A DNA stretch of 64,000 nucleotides. Origin: Streptomyces achromogenes. Lineage in GTDB: Bacteria; Actinomycetota; Actinomycetes; Streptomycetales; Streptomycetaceae. Shown one piece after another: positions 26,704 to 36,413 of this stretch. The first letter of the stretch is position 1. The number at the start of each line of letters is the position of its first letter. Where the stretch lies: contig NZ_JAUSYH010000001.1 of the NCBI RefSeq assembly GCF_030816715.1, positions 2,418,001 through 2,482,000 of the forward strand. The letters run 5' to 3'. The translations under genes and the position numbers were made by a program. The notes beneath the pieces were generated by a model. It made no database searches. It was not told the origin of the DNA and saw only the letters and a program-made list of their open reading frames with translations.

Positions 26704-27444
26704 GTGACCACCGTCCGTCTGCCGCTCTTCCCGCTGAACTCGGTGTTGTTCCCGGGACTCGTGCTCCCGCTCAACGTCTTCGAGGAGCGCTATCGCGCCA
26801 TGATGCGCGATCTTCTGAAGACCCCCGAGGACGAATCGCGCCGGTTCGCCGTCGTGGCCATCCGTGACGGCCACGAGGTGGCGCCCAGCGCCCGGGGGCT
26901 CCCCGACCGGACGGCGGTGTCCGAGCGCGGCCCGGCCGCCGGTTTCGGCGACGACCCCGCCCGGACGTTCCACGGCGTGGGCTGCGTGGCCGACGCGGCG
27001 ACGATCCGCGAGCGCGCCGACGGCACCTTCGAGGTGCTGGCGACGGGCACCACCCGCGTCAAGCTGCTGTCGGTGGACGCGTCGGGCCCCTTCCTGACGG
27101 CGGAGCTCCAGGAACTGCCGGAGGAACCGGGCGAGGAGGCGGGCGCCCTCGCCGAGGGCGTGCTGCGCGCCTTCCGCCAGTACCAGAAGCGGCTGGCGGG
27201 CGCCCGCGAGCGCTCGCTGGCCACCGGCGCCGACCTGCCGGACGACCCCTCGGTGGTGTCGTACCTGGTGGCGGCGGCGATGATGCTGGACGTCCCCAGC
27301 AAGCAGCGCCTCCTGCAGGCCCCTGACACGGCCTCCCGTCTGCGGGACGAGCTGACCGTGCTGCGCGCCGAGACGGCGATCATCCGCAGCCTGCCCTCAC
27401 TGCCCGCGGCTGACCTGACCCGCGCCCCGACCAGTCTCAACTGA
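26704..27444 (+). CDS. LON peptidase N-terminal substrate-binding domain protein
   Basis: A 246-residue protein that begins RLPLFPLNSVLFPGLVLPLNVFEERYR, the typical start of the LON substrate-binding (PUA-like) domain. The AAA and serine-protease parts of Lon are absent, so it is a stand-alone domain, as in many bacteria. A C-terminal helical part (160-246) completes the usual LON_substr_bdg length. Its client proteins are unknown. GTG 26704 is 11 bases after the previous stop, and YbaK follows after seven bases. Confidence 0.9.
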   Translation: MTTVRLPLFPLNSVLFPGLVLPLNVFEERYRAMMRDLLKTPEDESRRFAVVAIRDGHEVAPSARGLPDRTAVSERGPAAGFGDDPARTFHGVGCVADAATIRERADGTFEVLATGTTRVKLLSVDASGPFLTAELQELPEEPGEEAGALAEGVLRAFRQYQKRLAGARERSLATGADLPDDPSVVSYLVAAAMMLDVPSKQRLLQAPDTASRLRDELTVLRAETAIIRSLPSLPAADLTRAPTSLN

Positions 27445-27451
27445 AGGCCCC

Positions 27452-27955
27452 ATGGCGAAGAAGCCGAAGAAGCAGCAGCAGGCCGGCGGCACGCCCGCGA
27501 CGGTGGCCCTGACGGCGGCGGGCGTGGACTACACCGTCCACGCCTACGACCACGACCCGAACCACCCGTCGTACGGCGAGGAGGCGGCCGAGGCGATGGG
27601 CGTCTCCCCCGACCGCGTCTTCAAGACCCTGGTAGCGGACGTGGACGGAGCCCTCACGGTGGCGGTGGTCCCCGTCGCGGGCTCCCTCGACCTGAAGGCC
27701 CTGGCCGCGGCGGTGGGCGGCAAACGGGCGGCGATGGCCGACCCGGCGCTGGCCGAACGCACCACGGGTTACGTCCGCGGCGGCATCTCCCCGCTCGGCC
27801 AGCGCAGGAAACTCCGTACGGTCCTGGACGCCTCGGCGACGGCGCACGCCACCGTCTGCGTCTCGGCGGGCCGCAGAGGCCTGGAGGTCGAACTCTCCCC
27901 CGGCGACCTGACCACCCAGACCGACGCCCTGCTGGCCCCCATCGCCCGCCCCTGA
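27452..27955 (+). CDS. ybaK: YbaK/EbsC-type Cys-tRNA(Pro) deacylase
   Basis: A 167-residue YbaK-domain protein, a trans-editing enzyme that removes cysteine mischarged on tRNA-Pro. Conserved signs are the early YTVHAYDHD, GVSPDRVFKTLV with the functional lysine, VPVAGSLDLKALA, and GYVRGGISPLGQRRKLRTVLD. Residues 1-12 form a basic Lys/Gln tail. It ends the plus-strand group that starts at 25649, ahead of the hairpin at 28097-28143. Confidence 0.92.
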   Translation: MAKKPKKQQQAGGTPATVALTAAGVDYTVHAYDHDPNHPSYGEEAAEAMGVSPDRVFKTLVADVDGALTVAVVPVAGSLDLKALAAAVGGKRAAMADPALAERTTGYVRGGISPLGQRRKLRTVLDASATAHATVCVSAGRRGLEVELSPGDLTTQTDALLAPIARP

Positions 27956-28016
27956 CCACCCCCACCCGGCTGCCCGGCCATCGACCCCGGGCCGCCCTCG
28001 ACGCCACCCGGCATTC

Positions 28017-28096
28017 CAGCCCGTCCCGCGTTGGAGGACGAGGCCGTCCGGGCCGACGGGGGCCCCGCCAGGGGGCAGCGCCCCCTGGAGACGAGA
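28017..28096. repeat. Probable dispersed intergenic element with a small hairpin
   Basis: After ybaK the sequence reads 'ttggaggacgaggcc...' followed by a palindrome (28068-28076 with 28080-28088, loop AGC). From general knowledge, similar strings ('tgaggacgaggcc...ggggcagcccc') recur in non-coding gaps of Streptomyces genomes. Confidence 0.4.
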
Positions 28097-28143
28097 CGGG
28101 ACGGGGTGGCGGGGGCGAAAACCGCCTCCGCCACCCCGTCCCG
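28097..28143. terminator. Bidirectional terminator between ybaK and the DUF2567-like gene
   Basis: A 16-bp perfect stem (28097-28112 with 28128-28143) with a 15-base loop sits nine bases from the stop of the minus-strand gene and downstream of ybaK. Confidence 0.85.
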
Positions 28144-28151
28144 CCCCGTCC

Positions 28152-28856
28152 CTACGCCGTAGGCGCCCCGTACCCGTCCTTCGACGCCGACCCGTACGGC
28201 GGGAACGGCTCGGGATCCCGGGGCCCGAACAACGCCGTGAGCCCCAGATGCACCAGCATCGCCGCCAGCGACCACGCCAGCAGCGCCCCCTTCGCCCCGA
28301 GCTTCAACGGTGCCGAGAACGTGACGCCCTTGCCGGCGGCCTGCGCGTGCGCGATCACATCGGAGTCGGGCCCGAGCCACACCCCCAGCCGCCAGGCCAG
28401 CAGCGAGCCGAGCAGGCCGCCCACACCGAGCGCCACCACCAGGGGCACTCCCCCGCGCCGGCGCCACACGAAGACCGCCGCCGCGCTCACGGCGCCGCAG
28501 GCCAGGGCCAGCAGGGTGAACGTGCCGTCCACCCCGATCGCCTGCTCCCCCTCGGTGTCCTTGAAGTAGACGACCCAGCTGCCGTCCGACAGCTCGCCGA
28601 CGAGCGGCACCTTCGGCGCCAGCCACACCCACAGCAGCCCCAGCAGCACCCCAGTGAGGGCGACCCCCACCGTGATCACGGCGGCTTCCCGCAGTTCGGT
28701 CTTCATCCCGGGCCCGTCCTGTCCGTGCGCGCCGTCATGGGGCGCGGCGGCCACCCCCGCATACCCTCCGGGCGACGGCGGCCAGGCCTCGTGCGGAGAC
28801 GGTTCGTGCGGAGACGGTTCGTGCGGCGGCGGTGGCGGAGTCAGCGGTGCGGTCAC
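28152..28856 (-). CDS. Four-helix membrane protein, DUF2567-like
   Basis: A 234-residue protein. A Pro/His/Glu-rich cytoplasmic N-terminus (1-48; PHEPSPHEPSPHEAW repeats) is followed by four probable membrane segments (about 55-78, 107-125, 135-155 and 185-205). The first extracytoplasmic loop carries KVPLVGELSDG and the conserved-looking EGEQAIGVDGTFTLLAL. I believe this matches the actinobacterial DUF2567 group, with moderate confidence. GTG 28854-28856 is the first start codon that keeps the repeat region. It lies 34 bases after the ABC permease and may be its accessory protein. Confidence 0.72.
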   Translation of the reverse strand: MTAPLTPPPPPHEPSPHEPSPHEAWPPSPGGYAGVAAAPHDGAHGQDGPGMKTELREAAVITVGVALTGVLLGLLWVWLAPKVPLVGELSDGSWVVYFKDTEGEQAIGVDGTFTLLALACGAVSAAAVFVWRRRGGVPLVVALGVGGLLGSLLAWRLGVWLGPDSDVIAHAQAAGKGVTFSAPLKLGAKGALLAWSLAAMLVHLGLTALFGPRDPEPFPPYGSASKDGYGAPTA

Positions 28857-28890
28857 ACTGACATCGTGCCAGGCGCGCCCGTGCGGCGCG

Positions 28891-29715
28891 TCACCGGACG
28901 GCGGCCCGGCGGTACGCCCAGGTCGCGACGGCGAGCGAGAAGACGCCCACGGCCGCGCACACGGCGAGGTCGCCGAGCACGAACGCCCAGTCGGGGTGCG
29001 GCCCGAAGGTACGCGCGAAGGCCTCGACCCCATAGGTGGAGGGGAGCAGGTCCCGGGCGAAGCGCACCGCCTCCGGCATCCGGTCCGGCGGCAGCACGCC
29101 CAGCAGCAGCGCCGCCGACATGCCCAGCTGCCCCAGCACGGTGGCCAGCTCCGGCCGCGGCGCGAGGAGCCCGAAGGCCGCGCCGAGTCCGGACAGCGCG
29201 GCGCCCGCCAGGGGGATGACGGCCGCCAGCACCCACAGATGGGTCAGCGGCAGCCCGAACAGCGCACAGCCGATGACCGCGGTCACCAGCGTCCCCGGCA
29301 CGGTGAACGAGGCGTACGCCCCGGCCGCGCCCAGCACGACGGCGGCCGGCGGCACGGGCAGGGTCGCGTAGTGGTCCAGCCCCCCGCTCGCCCGCAGCTG
29401 CCCGAAGTACTGCGCGAGCAGGTTCAGCGCGACGAAGGCCACGACGAGCACCGCGGAGCCCGCCACCACGGCCTCCGCCTCGCTTCCGCCGTCCACCACG
29501 CCGCGCATCATGATCAGGATGCCGACCGACTGGAAGGTCGCCACGAACAACAGCGGGATGCGCGCCACCCGCGCCCGGGACAGCTGCGCCCGGTACACGG
29601 CCACGAGCGACGGCCACAGCCGGGCGCGCGGCGCGAGTTCGGCGGCCGCGGCGCGGGGCGTCTCGGTGACGGCCCGGGCGCCGCCCGGCAGAACCTCGGC
29701 GGGTACGACACTCAC
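28891..29715 (-). CDS. ABC-2 type transporter permease
   Basis: A 274-residue membrane protein with six hydrophobic segments, the usual ABC-2 permease layout. LGLLAPRPELATVLGQLGM and RFARDLLPSTYGVEAFARTFG before the last helix are typical of drug/antibiotic exporters of this class. The GTG at 29713-29715 follows GAGGAG. It partners the ATPase encoded upstream; the 151-base gap between them holds no evident gene. The transported substrate is unknown. Confidence 0.88.
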   Translation of the reverse strand: MSVVPAEVLPGGARAVTETPRAAAAELAPRARLWPSLVAVYRAQLSRARVARIPLLFVATFQSVGILIMMRGVVDGGSEAEAVVAGSAVLVVAFVALNLLAQYFGQLRASGGLDHYATLPVPPAAVVLGAAGAYASFTVPGTLVTAVIGCALFGLPLTHLWVLAAVIPLAGAALSGLGAAFGLLAPRPELATVLGQLGMSAALLLGVLPPDRMPEAVRFARDLLPSTYGVEAFARTFGPHPDWAFVLGDLAVCAAVGVFSLAVATWAYRRAAVR

Positions 29716-29866
29716 GTGGCGCTGCTCCTCTTCCCTACGGCTCTCATACCGTCCCATACGGAGCCGCCGGCTCGCCCGCTCACCCCGTCGCCCCGCATCC
29801 CGCGGCTCCGCACCCCTGCGTGCCGCGCGCCCGTCGTCCACGCCGCGCCCGCCGTCCATGCCGCGC

Positions 29867-30886
29867 TCACGCCCGCACCAGACCTTGCCGTGCCGCCCCG
29901 CCGAGCGCCAGGTAGACGTCCTCCAGGCTCGGCGTGGCAAGGGTGAAGTCGTCCAGCGCGGCGAAGGCGGCTCCGCCGGTGACGGTGGCGACCACCGCGC
30001 GGGCCTCGTCGGGGGCCAGCCGCAGCGTCCAGCGGCGCCCCGACTCCAGCGCCCGTTCGCGCAGCGCGGCGACCTCGGGCACGTCCAGCGGCGCCCGCTC
30101 CCGCCACACCAGCTCGACCCGCACCTCGTCGGCGACCTGCTCCTTGAGGCCGGCGGGGGTGTCGCAGGCGATGACCCTGCCCTGGTCGAGGACGGCGACC
30201 CGGTCGAGCACGGTCTCCGCCTCGATGACGTTGTGGGTGACGAGCAGCACGGTCGTACCGCGTTCGGCCCGCCGACGGTCCACGGCGGCCCACACCGCCC
30301 GCCGTGCCACCGGGTCCATGCCGGTGGTCGGCTCGTCCAGCACCAGCAGCGGCCGCTCCCCCACCAGGACGGCGGCGAAGCAGGCCAGCCGGCGCTGGCC
30401 GCCGGACAGTTTACGCAGGGGGCGTCCGGCGAGCGGGGTGAGGCCCAGTTCGTCGAGGACGGCGTCCCGCTCCCGGCGAGCCGTGTGCACGTCGAGGCCG
30501 CGCAGCCGCGCGGTGGTCTCGGCGGCGAGGGAGACGGTGAGGTCGTCGAGGGCGGTGGACTCCTGACCGAGGTAGGCGAGGATGCGGGCGGCCCGCTCGG
30601 GGTGGCGCACGATGTCGTGCCCGAGGATCTCCACGCTGCCCGCGTCGGGGCGCATCAGCCCGGTCATCTGCCGGACGAGGGTGGTCTTGCCGGCGCCGTT
30701 GGGCCCGAGCAGACCGAAGATCTCACCACGCCGGATGTCCAGCCGTACGTCGTCGGTGGCCCGGACCTCGGGTGTCGCGGGAGTGCCGCGCCGGCCGCGG
30801 ACCGCCGGATAGGTCTTGGTCAGACCGCGCACGGCACACACGACCTCGTTCCCGTGCCCAAGGGGCGGTGCCGCGCGCGTACTCAC
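29867..30886 (-). CDS. ABC transporter ATP-binding protein
   Basis: A 339-residue ATPase of the ABC-2 (DrrA-like) exporter group. Walker A GPNGAGKTT, signature LSGGQRRLA, Walker B LLVLDEPTTGMD and switch histidine in LLVTHN are all intact. A C-terminal DrrA-type extension (about 245-339) ends with LEDVYLALGG. GTG 30884-30886 has no clear Shine-Dalgarno. It lies 62 bases downstream of the NYN-domain gene and is followed by the permease gene. Confidence 0.93.
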   Translation of the reverse strand: MSTRAAPPLGHGNEVVCAVRGLTKTYPAVRGRRGTPATPEVRATDDVRLDIRRGEIFGLLGPNGAGKTTLVRQMTGLMRPDAGSVEILGHDIVRHPERAARILAYLGQESTALDDLTVSLAAETTARLRGLDVHTARRERDAVLDELGLTPLAGRPLRKLSGGQRRLACFAAVLVGERPLLVLDEPTTGMDPVARRAVWAAVDRRRAERGTTVLLVTHNVIEAETVLDRVAVLDQGRVIACDTPAGLKEQVADEVRVELVWRERAPLDVPEVAALRERALESGRRWTLRLAPDEARAVVATVTGGAAFAALDDFTLATPSLEDVYLALGGAARQGLVRA

Positions 30887-30948
30887 AAGGGACGAGAGTA
30901 CGGGGTCGCGGGCCGCCGCTCACGGTCGGGGCGTCGCGGGCGGCCCGC

Positions 30949-32187
30949 TCAGTCCGCCGCCGGAGCGTGCCCCGCGGCGGTCCTCACATCGATCTCGCGC
31001 CAGAAGCCCGCCCGGATGGCGTACCGGTCGTGCTCGTCGATCTGGTCGTCCTTGTGGGCGAGCAGCCCGAAGCGGGCCGCGTACCTCAGCAGTTCGCCGT
31101 CGATGCGGTGCGGGATGCGCGGGTACATGCCCGACAGCTTCGGCAGATGGCTCTGATCGCCGAGACGCGCCATCCACCGGCGGGCGAACACCTGGCCCAC
31201 CTCGTAGGGGTCGCCGCCGACGGTGGTGATGTCCTCCTCGCGGTCGGCCCACCGCTGTTCGGCCGTGGTGACCTGCGCGAGCGTCGGCATGGAGGCGACG
31301 TCGGCGGGCTCGGGGGCGGCCCCGGGGCGGTCGACCCAGCCCTTGTCGGAGGACCAGCGCAGGGTCGCGGTGGCCGGATGCTGGACGGCGGGCGCCCCGG
31401 GCGTCCCGGGCGCCCGCAGCGCGGCGAGGTCCTTGGGCGTCGGGACGCCCTTGGGGGCCGGGACGCGGTCCTGCGCGCCGGTGTCGGAGCCGGCGGTCAC
31501 CGAGGGGTGCTCGGCCTCCTCCGCGGGCCGCTCGACGGTGGGGGCGAGCCCGGAGTCGGGCAGCGGAGCGGAGAGGATCGCGGCGATCTCGGGGCGGGGG
31601 GCGGGCGGCGGCGCGCAGACCCCGCCGAGTTCCTTCGCGCGGACCGCCTTGGTGATCCAGATCCGGTCCAGGACGCGCCGCTCGTCGGCCTCGGCGACCA
31701 GGTCCTCGGACTGGTTGTAGTCGCCGTCGGCGGCCTGGACGGCCCAGAGGTGGACGGCGACGCCGTGCTCCTTGGCGGCCATCATCCCCGGCAGCAGGTC
31801 GCCGTCGCCGGTGACGAGGACGACGTCGGAGCAGGCGCGGTTGCGGGCCAGCTCGGTCAGCTCGGCGTGCATGGCGGCGTCGACGCCCTTCTGGGCCCAC
31901 CGCCCGTCGCTGCGGGTCAGGGCGCCCAGCCGGACCGTCACCCGGGGCATCACGCGCAGCCTGCGGTGCTCCGGCTGGGGGACGCGGTCTGGGGCGCCGT
32001 CGAACCAGTAGATGCGCAGCAGCGGGCGCTCGGTCTCGGACTCGGCCTGTTCGCGCAGGCCCTGGACGAGCGCGGAGTGGTCGACGGTGATACGGGACCG
32101 CGAGGGTTCTCCGGCGAGGAGACTCGCGGCCGCCCCCAGCAGATACCCGGCGTCCACCAGGACGATGCAGCGGTCCACACGACTCAC
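30949..32187 (-). CDS. NYN domain-containing protein (PIN-like nuclease) with C-terminal helical domain
   Basis: A 412-residue protein. The N-terminal NYN/PIN-like domain (about 5-180) has the acidic set expected of a metal-dependent RNase: D12 in VLVDAGYLLG, aspartate in QKGVDAAMHAEL, and TGDGDLLPGM. A Pro/Ala-rich linker (200-290) leads to a C-terminal domain (about 305-412; YEVGQVFARRWMARLGD) that resembles the OST-HTH/winged-helix extensions of some NYN proteins. The RNA target is unknown. GTG 32187 touches an AGAGG site; GTG 32178 is better spaced and also possible. Confidence 0.85.
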   Translation of the reverse strand: MSRVDRCIVLVDAGYLLGAAASLLAGEPSRSRITVDHSALVQGLREQAESETERPLLRIYWFDGAPDRVPQPEHRRLRVMPRVTVRLGALTRSDGRWAQKGVDAAMHAELTELARNRACSDVVLVTGDGDLLPGMMAAKEHGVAVHLWAVQAADGDYNQSEDLVAEADERRVLDRIWITKAVRAKELGGVCAPPPAPRPEIAAILSAPLPDSGLAPTVERPAEEAEHPSVTAGSDTGAQDRVPAPKGVPTPKDLAALRAPGTPGAPAVQHPATATLRWSSDKGWVDRPGAAPEPADVASMPTLAQVTTAEQRWADREEDITTVGGDPYEVGQVFARRWMARLGDQSHLPKLSGMYPRIPHRIDGELLRYAARFGLLAHKDDQIDEHDRYAIRAGFWREIDVRTAAGHAPAAD

Positions 32188-32402
32188 CCTCTTTCCGGGA
32201 GTTTTGCTTCGGGCTTCCTTCGAGTCTGCCCGACCGCGCGGAGGTTAACGGCCGGAACTCGATCTTCGGCGTGGCGTTTGGGGACGCCGCACTCCGACGA
32301 CCCCTGTCACGGACGGTAATTATCCGAAATGCGCTGTAAGTCAGCCTATGTGAATCTGGTCCCGGCCCTGGCCCCTAGGTCACCCACAGGAGGCAGATCA
32401 CC

Positions 32403-32567
32403 ATGGCCAAGAACAAGAAGCAGGATCGTAAGCAGCCGCAGTCCGAGCGTGGTCCGCAGGCGGCACAGCCGTCCTCGATGGAGTCGCAGACCGAGCAGCG
32501 CATCGCCCAGGCGACGCCTGCCGACATCGCCCGCAAGGGTCGGCAGAAGCGCTTCGGCCACAACTGA
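32403..32567 (+). CDS. Small basic, disordered conserved protein (54 residues)
   Basis: ATG 32403 follows AGGAGG by nine bases and TGA is at 32565-32567. The 54-residue product (MAKNKKQDRKQPQSERG..., ending ARKGRQKRFGHN) is rich in Lys, Arg and Gln, with no hydrophobic core, so it is probably disordered. I recall close homologues in other Streptomyces, but no function is known. A strong terminator follows, and dnaE is convergent. Confidence 0.82.
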   Translation: MAKNKKQDRKQPQSERGPQAAQPSSMESQTEQRIAQATPADIARKGRQKRFGHN

Positions 32568-32601
32568 CGTCCGCACGACGGGCCGTCGTGCCCGGGCATG
32601 C

Positions 32602-32637
32602 ACGAGGGGCGCATCCGGTGCCGGATGCGCCCCTCGT
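32602..32637. terminator. Bidirectional terminator between the small basic gene and dnaE
   Basis: A near 17-bp perfect stem (32602-32618 with 32621-32637) with a tiny loop lies between the stop at 32567 (+) and the dnaE stop at 32659 (-). Confidence 0.88.
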
Positions 32638-32658
32638 CGCCGTCGTGTCCCCGCGGGG

Positions 32659-35600
32659 TCAGCCCGCCAGGCAGGACGGGCCGAGCAGGACCTTCAGATC
32701 GCCGAAGAGAGCGGGGTCGGGCTTGACCCGGTGCCGGTCCAGACGCAGGACGGTGGTCTTCGTCGGGCCCTGGAGCCTGATCCGGACCTCGCTGTCGCCC
32801 TTGTGGTGGGTGAGGATCTCCCCGAGGCGGTTGATCATCGGCGGGGTGACCCGGGTCGCCGGGATGGTGAGGATCACGGGCGCGTTGGTGCCCGCGTTGG
32901 ACAGGTCCGGGACCTGGAGCTCCATCGCGACCAGCCGCGGCACGTCCTCGCGCTTGTCGAGGCGGCCCTTGACGAAGACGACGGCGTCCTCGACGAGTTG
33001 GGTGGAGACGAGCTGGTAGGTCGCGGGGAAGAACATGCACTCGATGGAGCCCGCGAGGTCCTCCACGGTGGCGATCGCCCAGGCGTTGCCCTGCTTGGTC
33101 ATCTTGCGCTGCAGGCCGGAGATGATGCCGCCGATGGTCACCACCGCGCCGTCCGCGTGCTCGCCCCCGGTGAGCTGGGCGATGCCCGCGTCCGCCTTGT
33201 CGGACAGCACGTGTTCCAGGCCGAAGAGCGGGTGGTCGGAGACGTACAGACCGAGCATCTCCCGCTCCTGGGCGAGCAGATAGGTCTTGTCCCACTCGTC
33301 CTCGGTGAAGACGACGTCCAGGCCGAAGCCCGGTTCGCTGGTCTCCTCCTCGCCCATGCCGCCGAAGAGGTCGAACTGGCCCTCGGCCTCCTTGCGCTTG
33401 ACCGCGACCACGTTGTCGATCATCGGCTCGAAGTGCGCGGTGAGGCCCTTGCGGGTGTGCCCCAGGGTGTCGAACGCGCCCGCCTTGATCAGCGACTCCG
33501 TGGTGCGCTTGTTGCAGGCGACGGCCTCGACCTTGTCGAGGTAGTCGGGGAAGGAGGCGTACTTGCCCTTGGCCTTGCGGCTCCTGATGATCGACTCCAC
33601 CACGTTGGTGCCGACGTTGCGGACGGCCTCGAGGCCGAAGAGGATCACGTCGTCGCCCTGGGCGGCGAAGTTGTGCACCGACTCGTTGACGTTCGGCGGG
33701 AGCACCTTGATGCCCATGCGCCGGCACTCGTTGAGGTAGACGGCCGACTTGTCCTTGTCGTCCTTGACCGAGGTGAGCAGCCCGGCCATGTACTCGGCGG
33801 GGTGGTTCGCCTTCAGGTAGGCGGTCCAGTACGAGACCAGGCCGTACGCGGCGGAGTGCGCCTTGTTGAAGGCGTATCCGGCGAACGGGACCAGCACGTC
33901 CCACAGGGCCTTGATCGCCTCGTCGCTGTAGCCGTTCTTCTTGGCGCCGGCCTGGAAGATGGTGAAGTTCTTCGCCAGCTCGTCGGGCTTCTTCTTGCCC
34001 ATCACACGGCGCAGGATGTCGGCCTCGCCCAGCGAGTACCCGGCGATGATCTGCGCGGCCTTCTGCACCTGCTCCTGGTAGACGATCAGGCCGTAGGTGA
34101 CGGCCAGGACCTCTTCGAGGGGCTCTTCCAGCTCCGGGTGGATCGGCGTGATCTCCTGGAGCTTGTTCTTGCGCAGCGCGTAGTTGGTGTGCGAGTCCAT
34201 GCCCATCGGGCCCGGACGGTAGAGCGCGGAGACGGCGGAGATGTCCTCGAAGTTGTCGGGCTTCATCAGACGCAGCAGCGAGCGCATGGGGCCGCCGTCG
34301 AACTGGAAGACGCCGAGGGTCTCACCGCGCTGGAGGAGTTCGAAGGTCTTCGGGTCGTCGAGCGGCAGGGCCAGCAGGTCGAGGTCGACGCCCTTGTTGG
34401 ACTTCACCATCTTGACGGCGTCGTCCATGATCGTCAGGTTGCGCAGGCCGAGGAAGTCCATCTTCAGCAGGCCGAGCGACTCGCACTGCGGGTAGTCCCA
34501 CTGGGTGATGGTCACGCCGTCCGTGTGCCGCACCCAGATCGGGGCGTGGTCGACGATCGGCTCGCTGGACATGATCACGCCGGCCGCGTGCACGCCCATC
34601 TGCCGGACCAGGCCCTCGACGCCCTTGGCGGTGTCGATGACCTTCTTGACGTCCGGCTCGTTCTCGTACATCGCGCGGATCTCGCCCGCCTCGCCGTACC
34701 GCGGATGCGAGGGGTCGGTGATGCCGTTGAGGTCGATGCCCTTGCCCAGGACGTCGGCGGGCATGGCCTTGGTGAGGCGGTCGCCCATCGCGTACGGGTA
34801 GCCCAGCACGCGCGCGGAGTCCTTGATCGCGTTCTTGGCCTTGATCTTGCCGTAGGTGCCGATCATGGCGACCTTGTCGGCGCCGTACTTCTCGGTCACG
34901 TACCGGATCACCTCGACGCGCCTGCGCTCGTCGAAGTCGATGTCGACGTCGGGCATGGAGACGCGCTCGGGGTTGAGGAACCGCTCGAAGATCAGGCCGT
35001 GCGGGATCGGGTCGAGGTCGGTGATGCCCATCGCGTAGGCGACGATCGAACCGGCCGCGGAGCCACGCCCGGGACCGACCGCGATGCCGTTCTTCTTCGC
35101 CCACATGATGAAGTCGGCGACGACGAGGAAGTAACCCGGGAACCCCATCTGGATGATGACGTCCATCTCGTACTCGACCTGCTTCTGGCGGTCCTCGGGG
35201 ACGCCGCCCGGGAAGCGGCGGTCCATCCCCCGGCGGACCTCCTCCTTGAACCAGGTGATCTCGGTGAAGCCGTCGGGGATGTCGAACTTCGGCATGAGGT
35301 TCTTCGCCTCGAACATGCCGGTGGTGTCGATCTGCTCCGCCACCAGGAGGGTGTTGGCGCAGCCCTCCTGCCAGGCGTCCGAGGAGTCGATGGCGTACAT
35401 CTCGTCCGTGGACTTCAGGTAGTAGCCGGTGCCGTCGAAGCGGAAGCGGTCCGGGTCCGAGAGGTTCTTGCCGGTCTGGATGCACAGCAGCGCGTCGTGC
35501 GCGGTCGCCTCGTGCGCGTACGTGTAGTGCGAGTCGTTGGTGACCAGCGGCGGGATGCCGAGCTTCTTGCCGATCTCCAGCAGGCCGTCGCGGACCCGGT

Positions 35601-36199
35601 GCTCGATGTCGATGCCGTGGTCCATCAGCTCCAGGAAGTACCGGTCCTTGCCGAAGATGTCCTGGTACTCGGCGGCCGACTTCAGGGCCTCGTCGAACTG
35701 GCCGAGGCGCAGCCGGGTCTGGAGCTCGCCGGAGGGGCAGCCGGTGGAGGCGATGAGCCCCTCGGACCACTGGGAGATGGTCTCCTTGTCCATCCGGGGC
35801 CACTTCTGGAGCCAGCCCTCGGCGTACGCGTCCGAGGAGAGCTTGAAGAGGTTGTGCAGGCCCGTCGCGTTCGCCGCCCAGATCGTCTTGTGGGTGTAGC
35901 CACCGGAACCGGAGACGTCGTCGCGCTTCTGGTGCGGCTGGCCCCACTGGATCTTGCGCTTGTTGCGCCGCGACTCGGGGGCGACGTACGCCTCGATCCG
36001 CGATGATCGGGGTCACGCCCGCCTTCTTCGCGGTGTGGAAGAAGTCGTAGGCCCCGTGGAGGTTGCCGTGGTCGGACATGGCGATGTGGGTCATGCCCAT
36101 CTCGTTGCACGCGTCGAACATGTCCTTGAGCCGCGCGGCACCGTCCAGCAGCGAGTACTGGGTGTGGACGTGCAGGTGCGTGAACGGCGGCTTTGACAC
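32659..36199 (-). CDS. dnaE: DNA polymerase III alpha subunit, reading frame broken by one extra base near 36000
   Basis: The replicative polymerase catalytic subunit; 1179 residues once the frame is restored. Order: PHP domain (THLHVHTQYSLLDGAARL at the start), polymerase palm with GPGRGSAAGSIVAYAMGITD and catalytic PDVDIDFDERRR, fingers, helix-hairpin-helix, OB fold near the end. GTG 36197-36199 follows GGAGG. At about codon 66 the frame breaks: PIIGIEAYVAPES is expected, but an extra G at 36000 shifts the frame, so the N-terminus (36199-36001) and the rest (to 32659) are in different frames. The length is 1180 codons plus one base. As this is presumably the essential DnaE1, a sequence error is the likely cause. 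Confidence 0.92.
36000..36000. other. Apparent single-base insertion in dnaE
   Basis: The plus strand reads gatccgcgatgatc where gatcccgatgatc would keep the conserved PIIGIEAY in frame. Removing G36000 restores one continuous 1179-residue protein. Confidence 0.85.
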
Positions 36200-36413
36200 G
36201 GCTGCGGCCTCCAGGGGAAACACGGATCGACTGGCGTCCCACCGGTTGCGGGCGGTCGGGGGGACAGCGTCGAAGTCTATGCCCGACCACTGACACACGG
36301 ACCGCCGCGCCGCGTACCTTCACCGGAGGGAAACGGGCACTCCCGCGTACCTTCGTCCGTTGGAGACGGCAGAGACGCCGTCGTACACGTCATGCACCAG
36401 GAGGCACCCAGCG

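Noticed and set aside
32659..35793. dnaE as a shorter gene starting at an internal ATG (35793)
   Set aside because: This would remove the PHP domain; the missing N-terminus is present upstream in another frame and joins after removal of one base.
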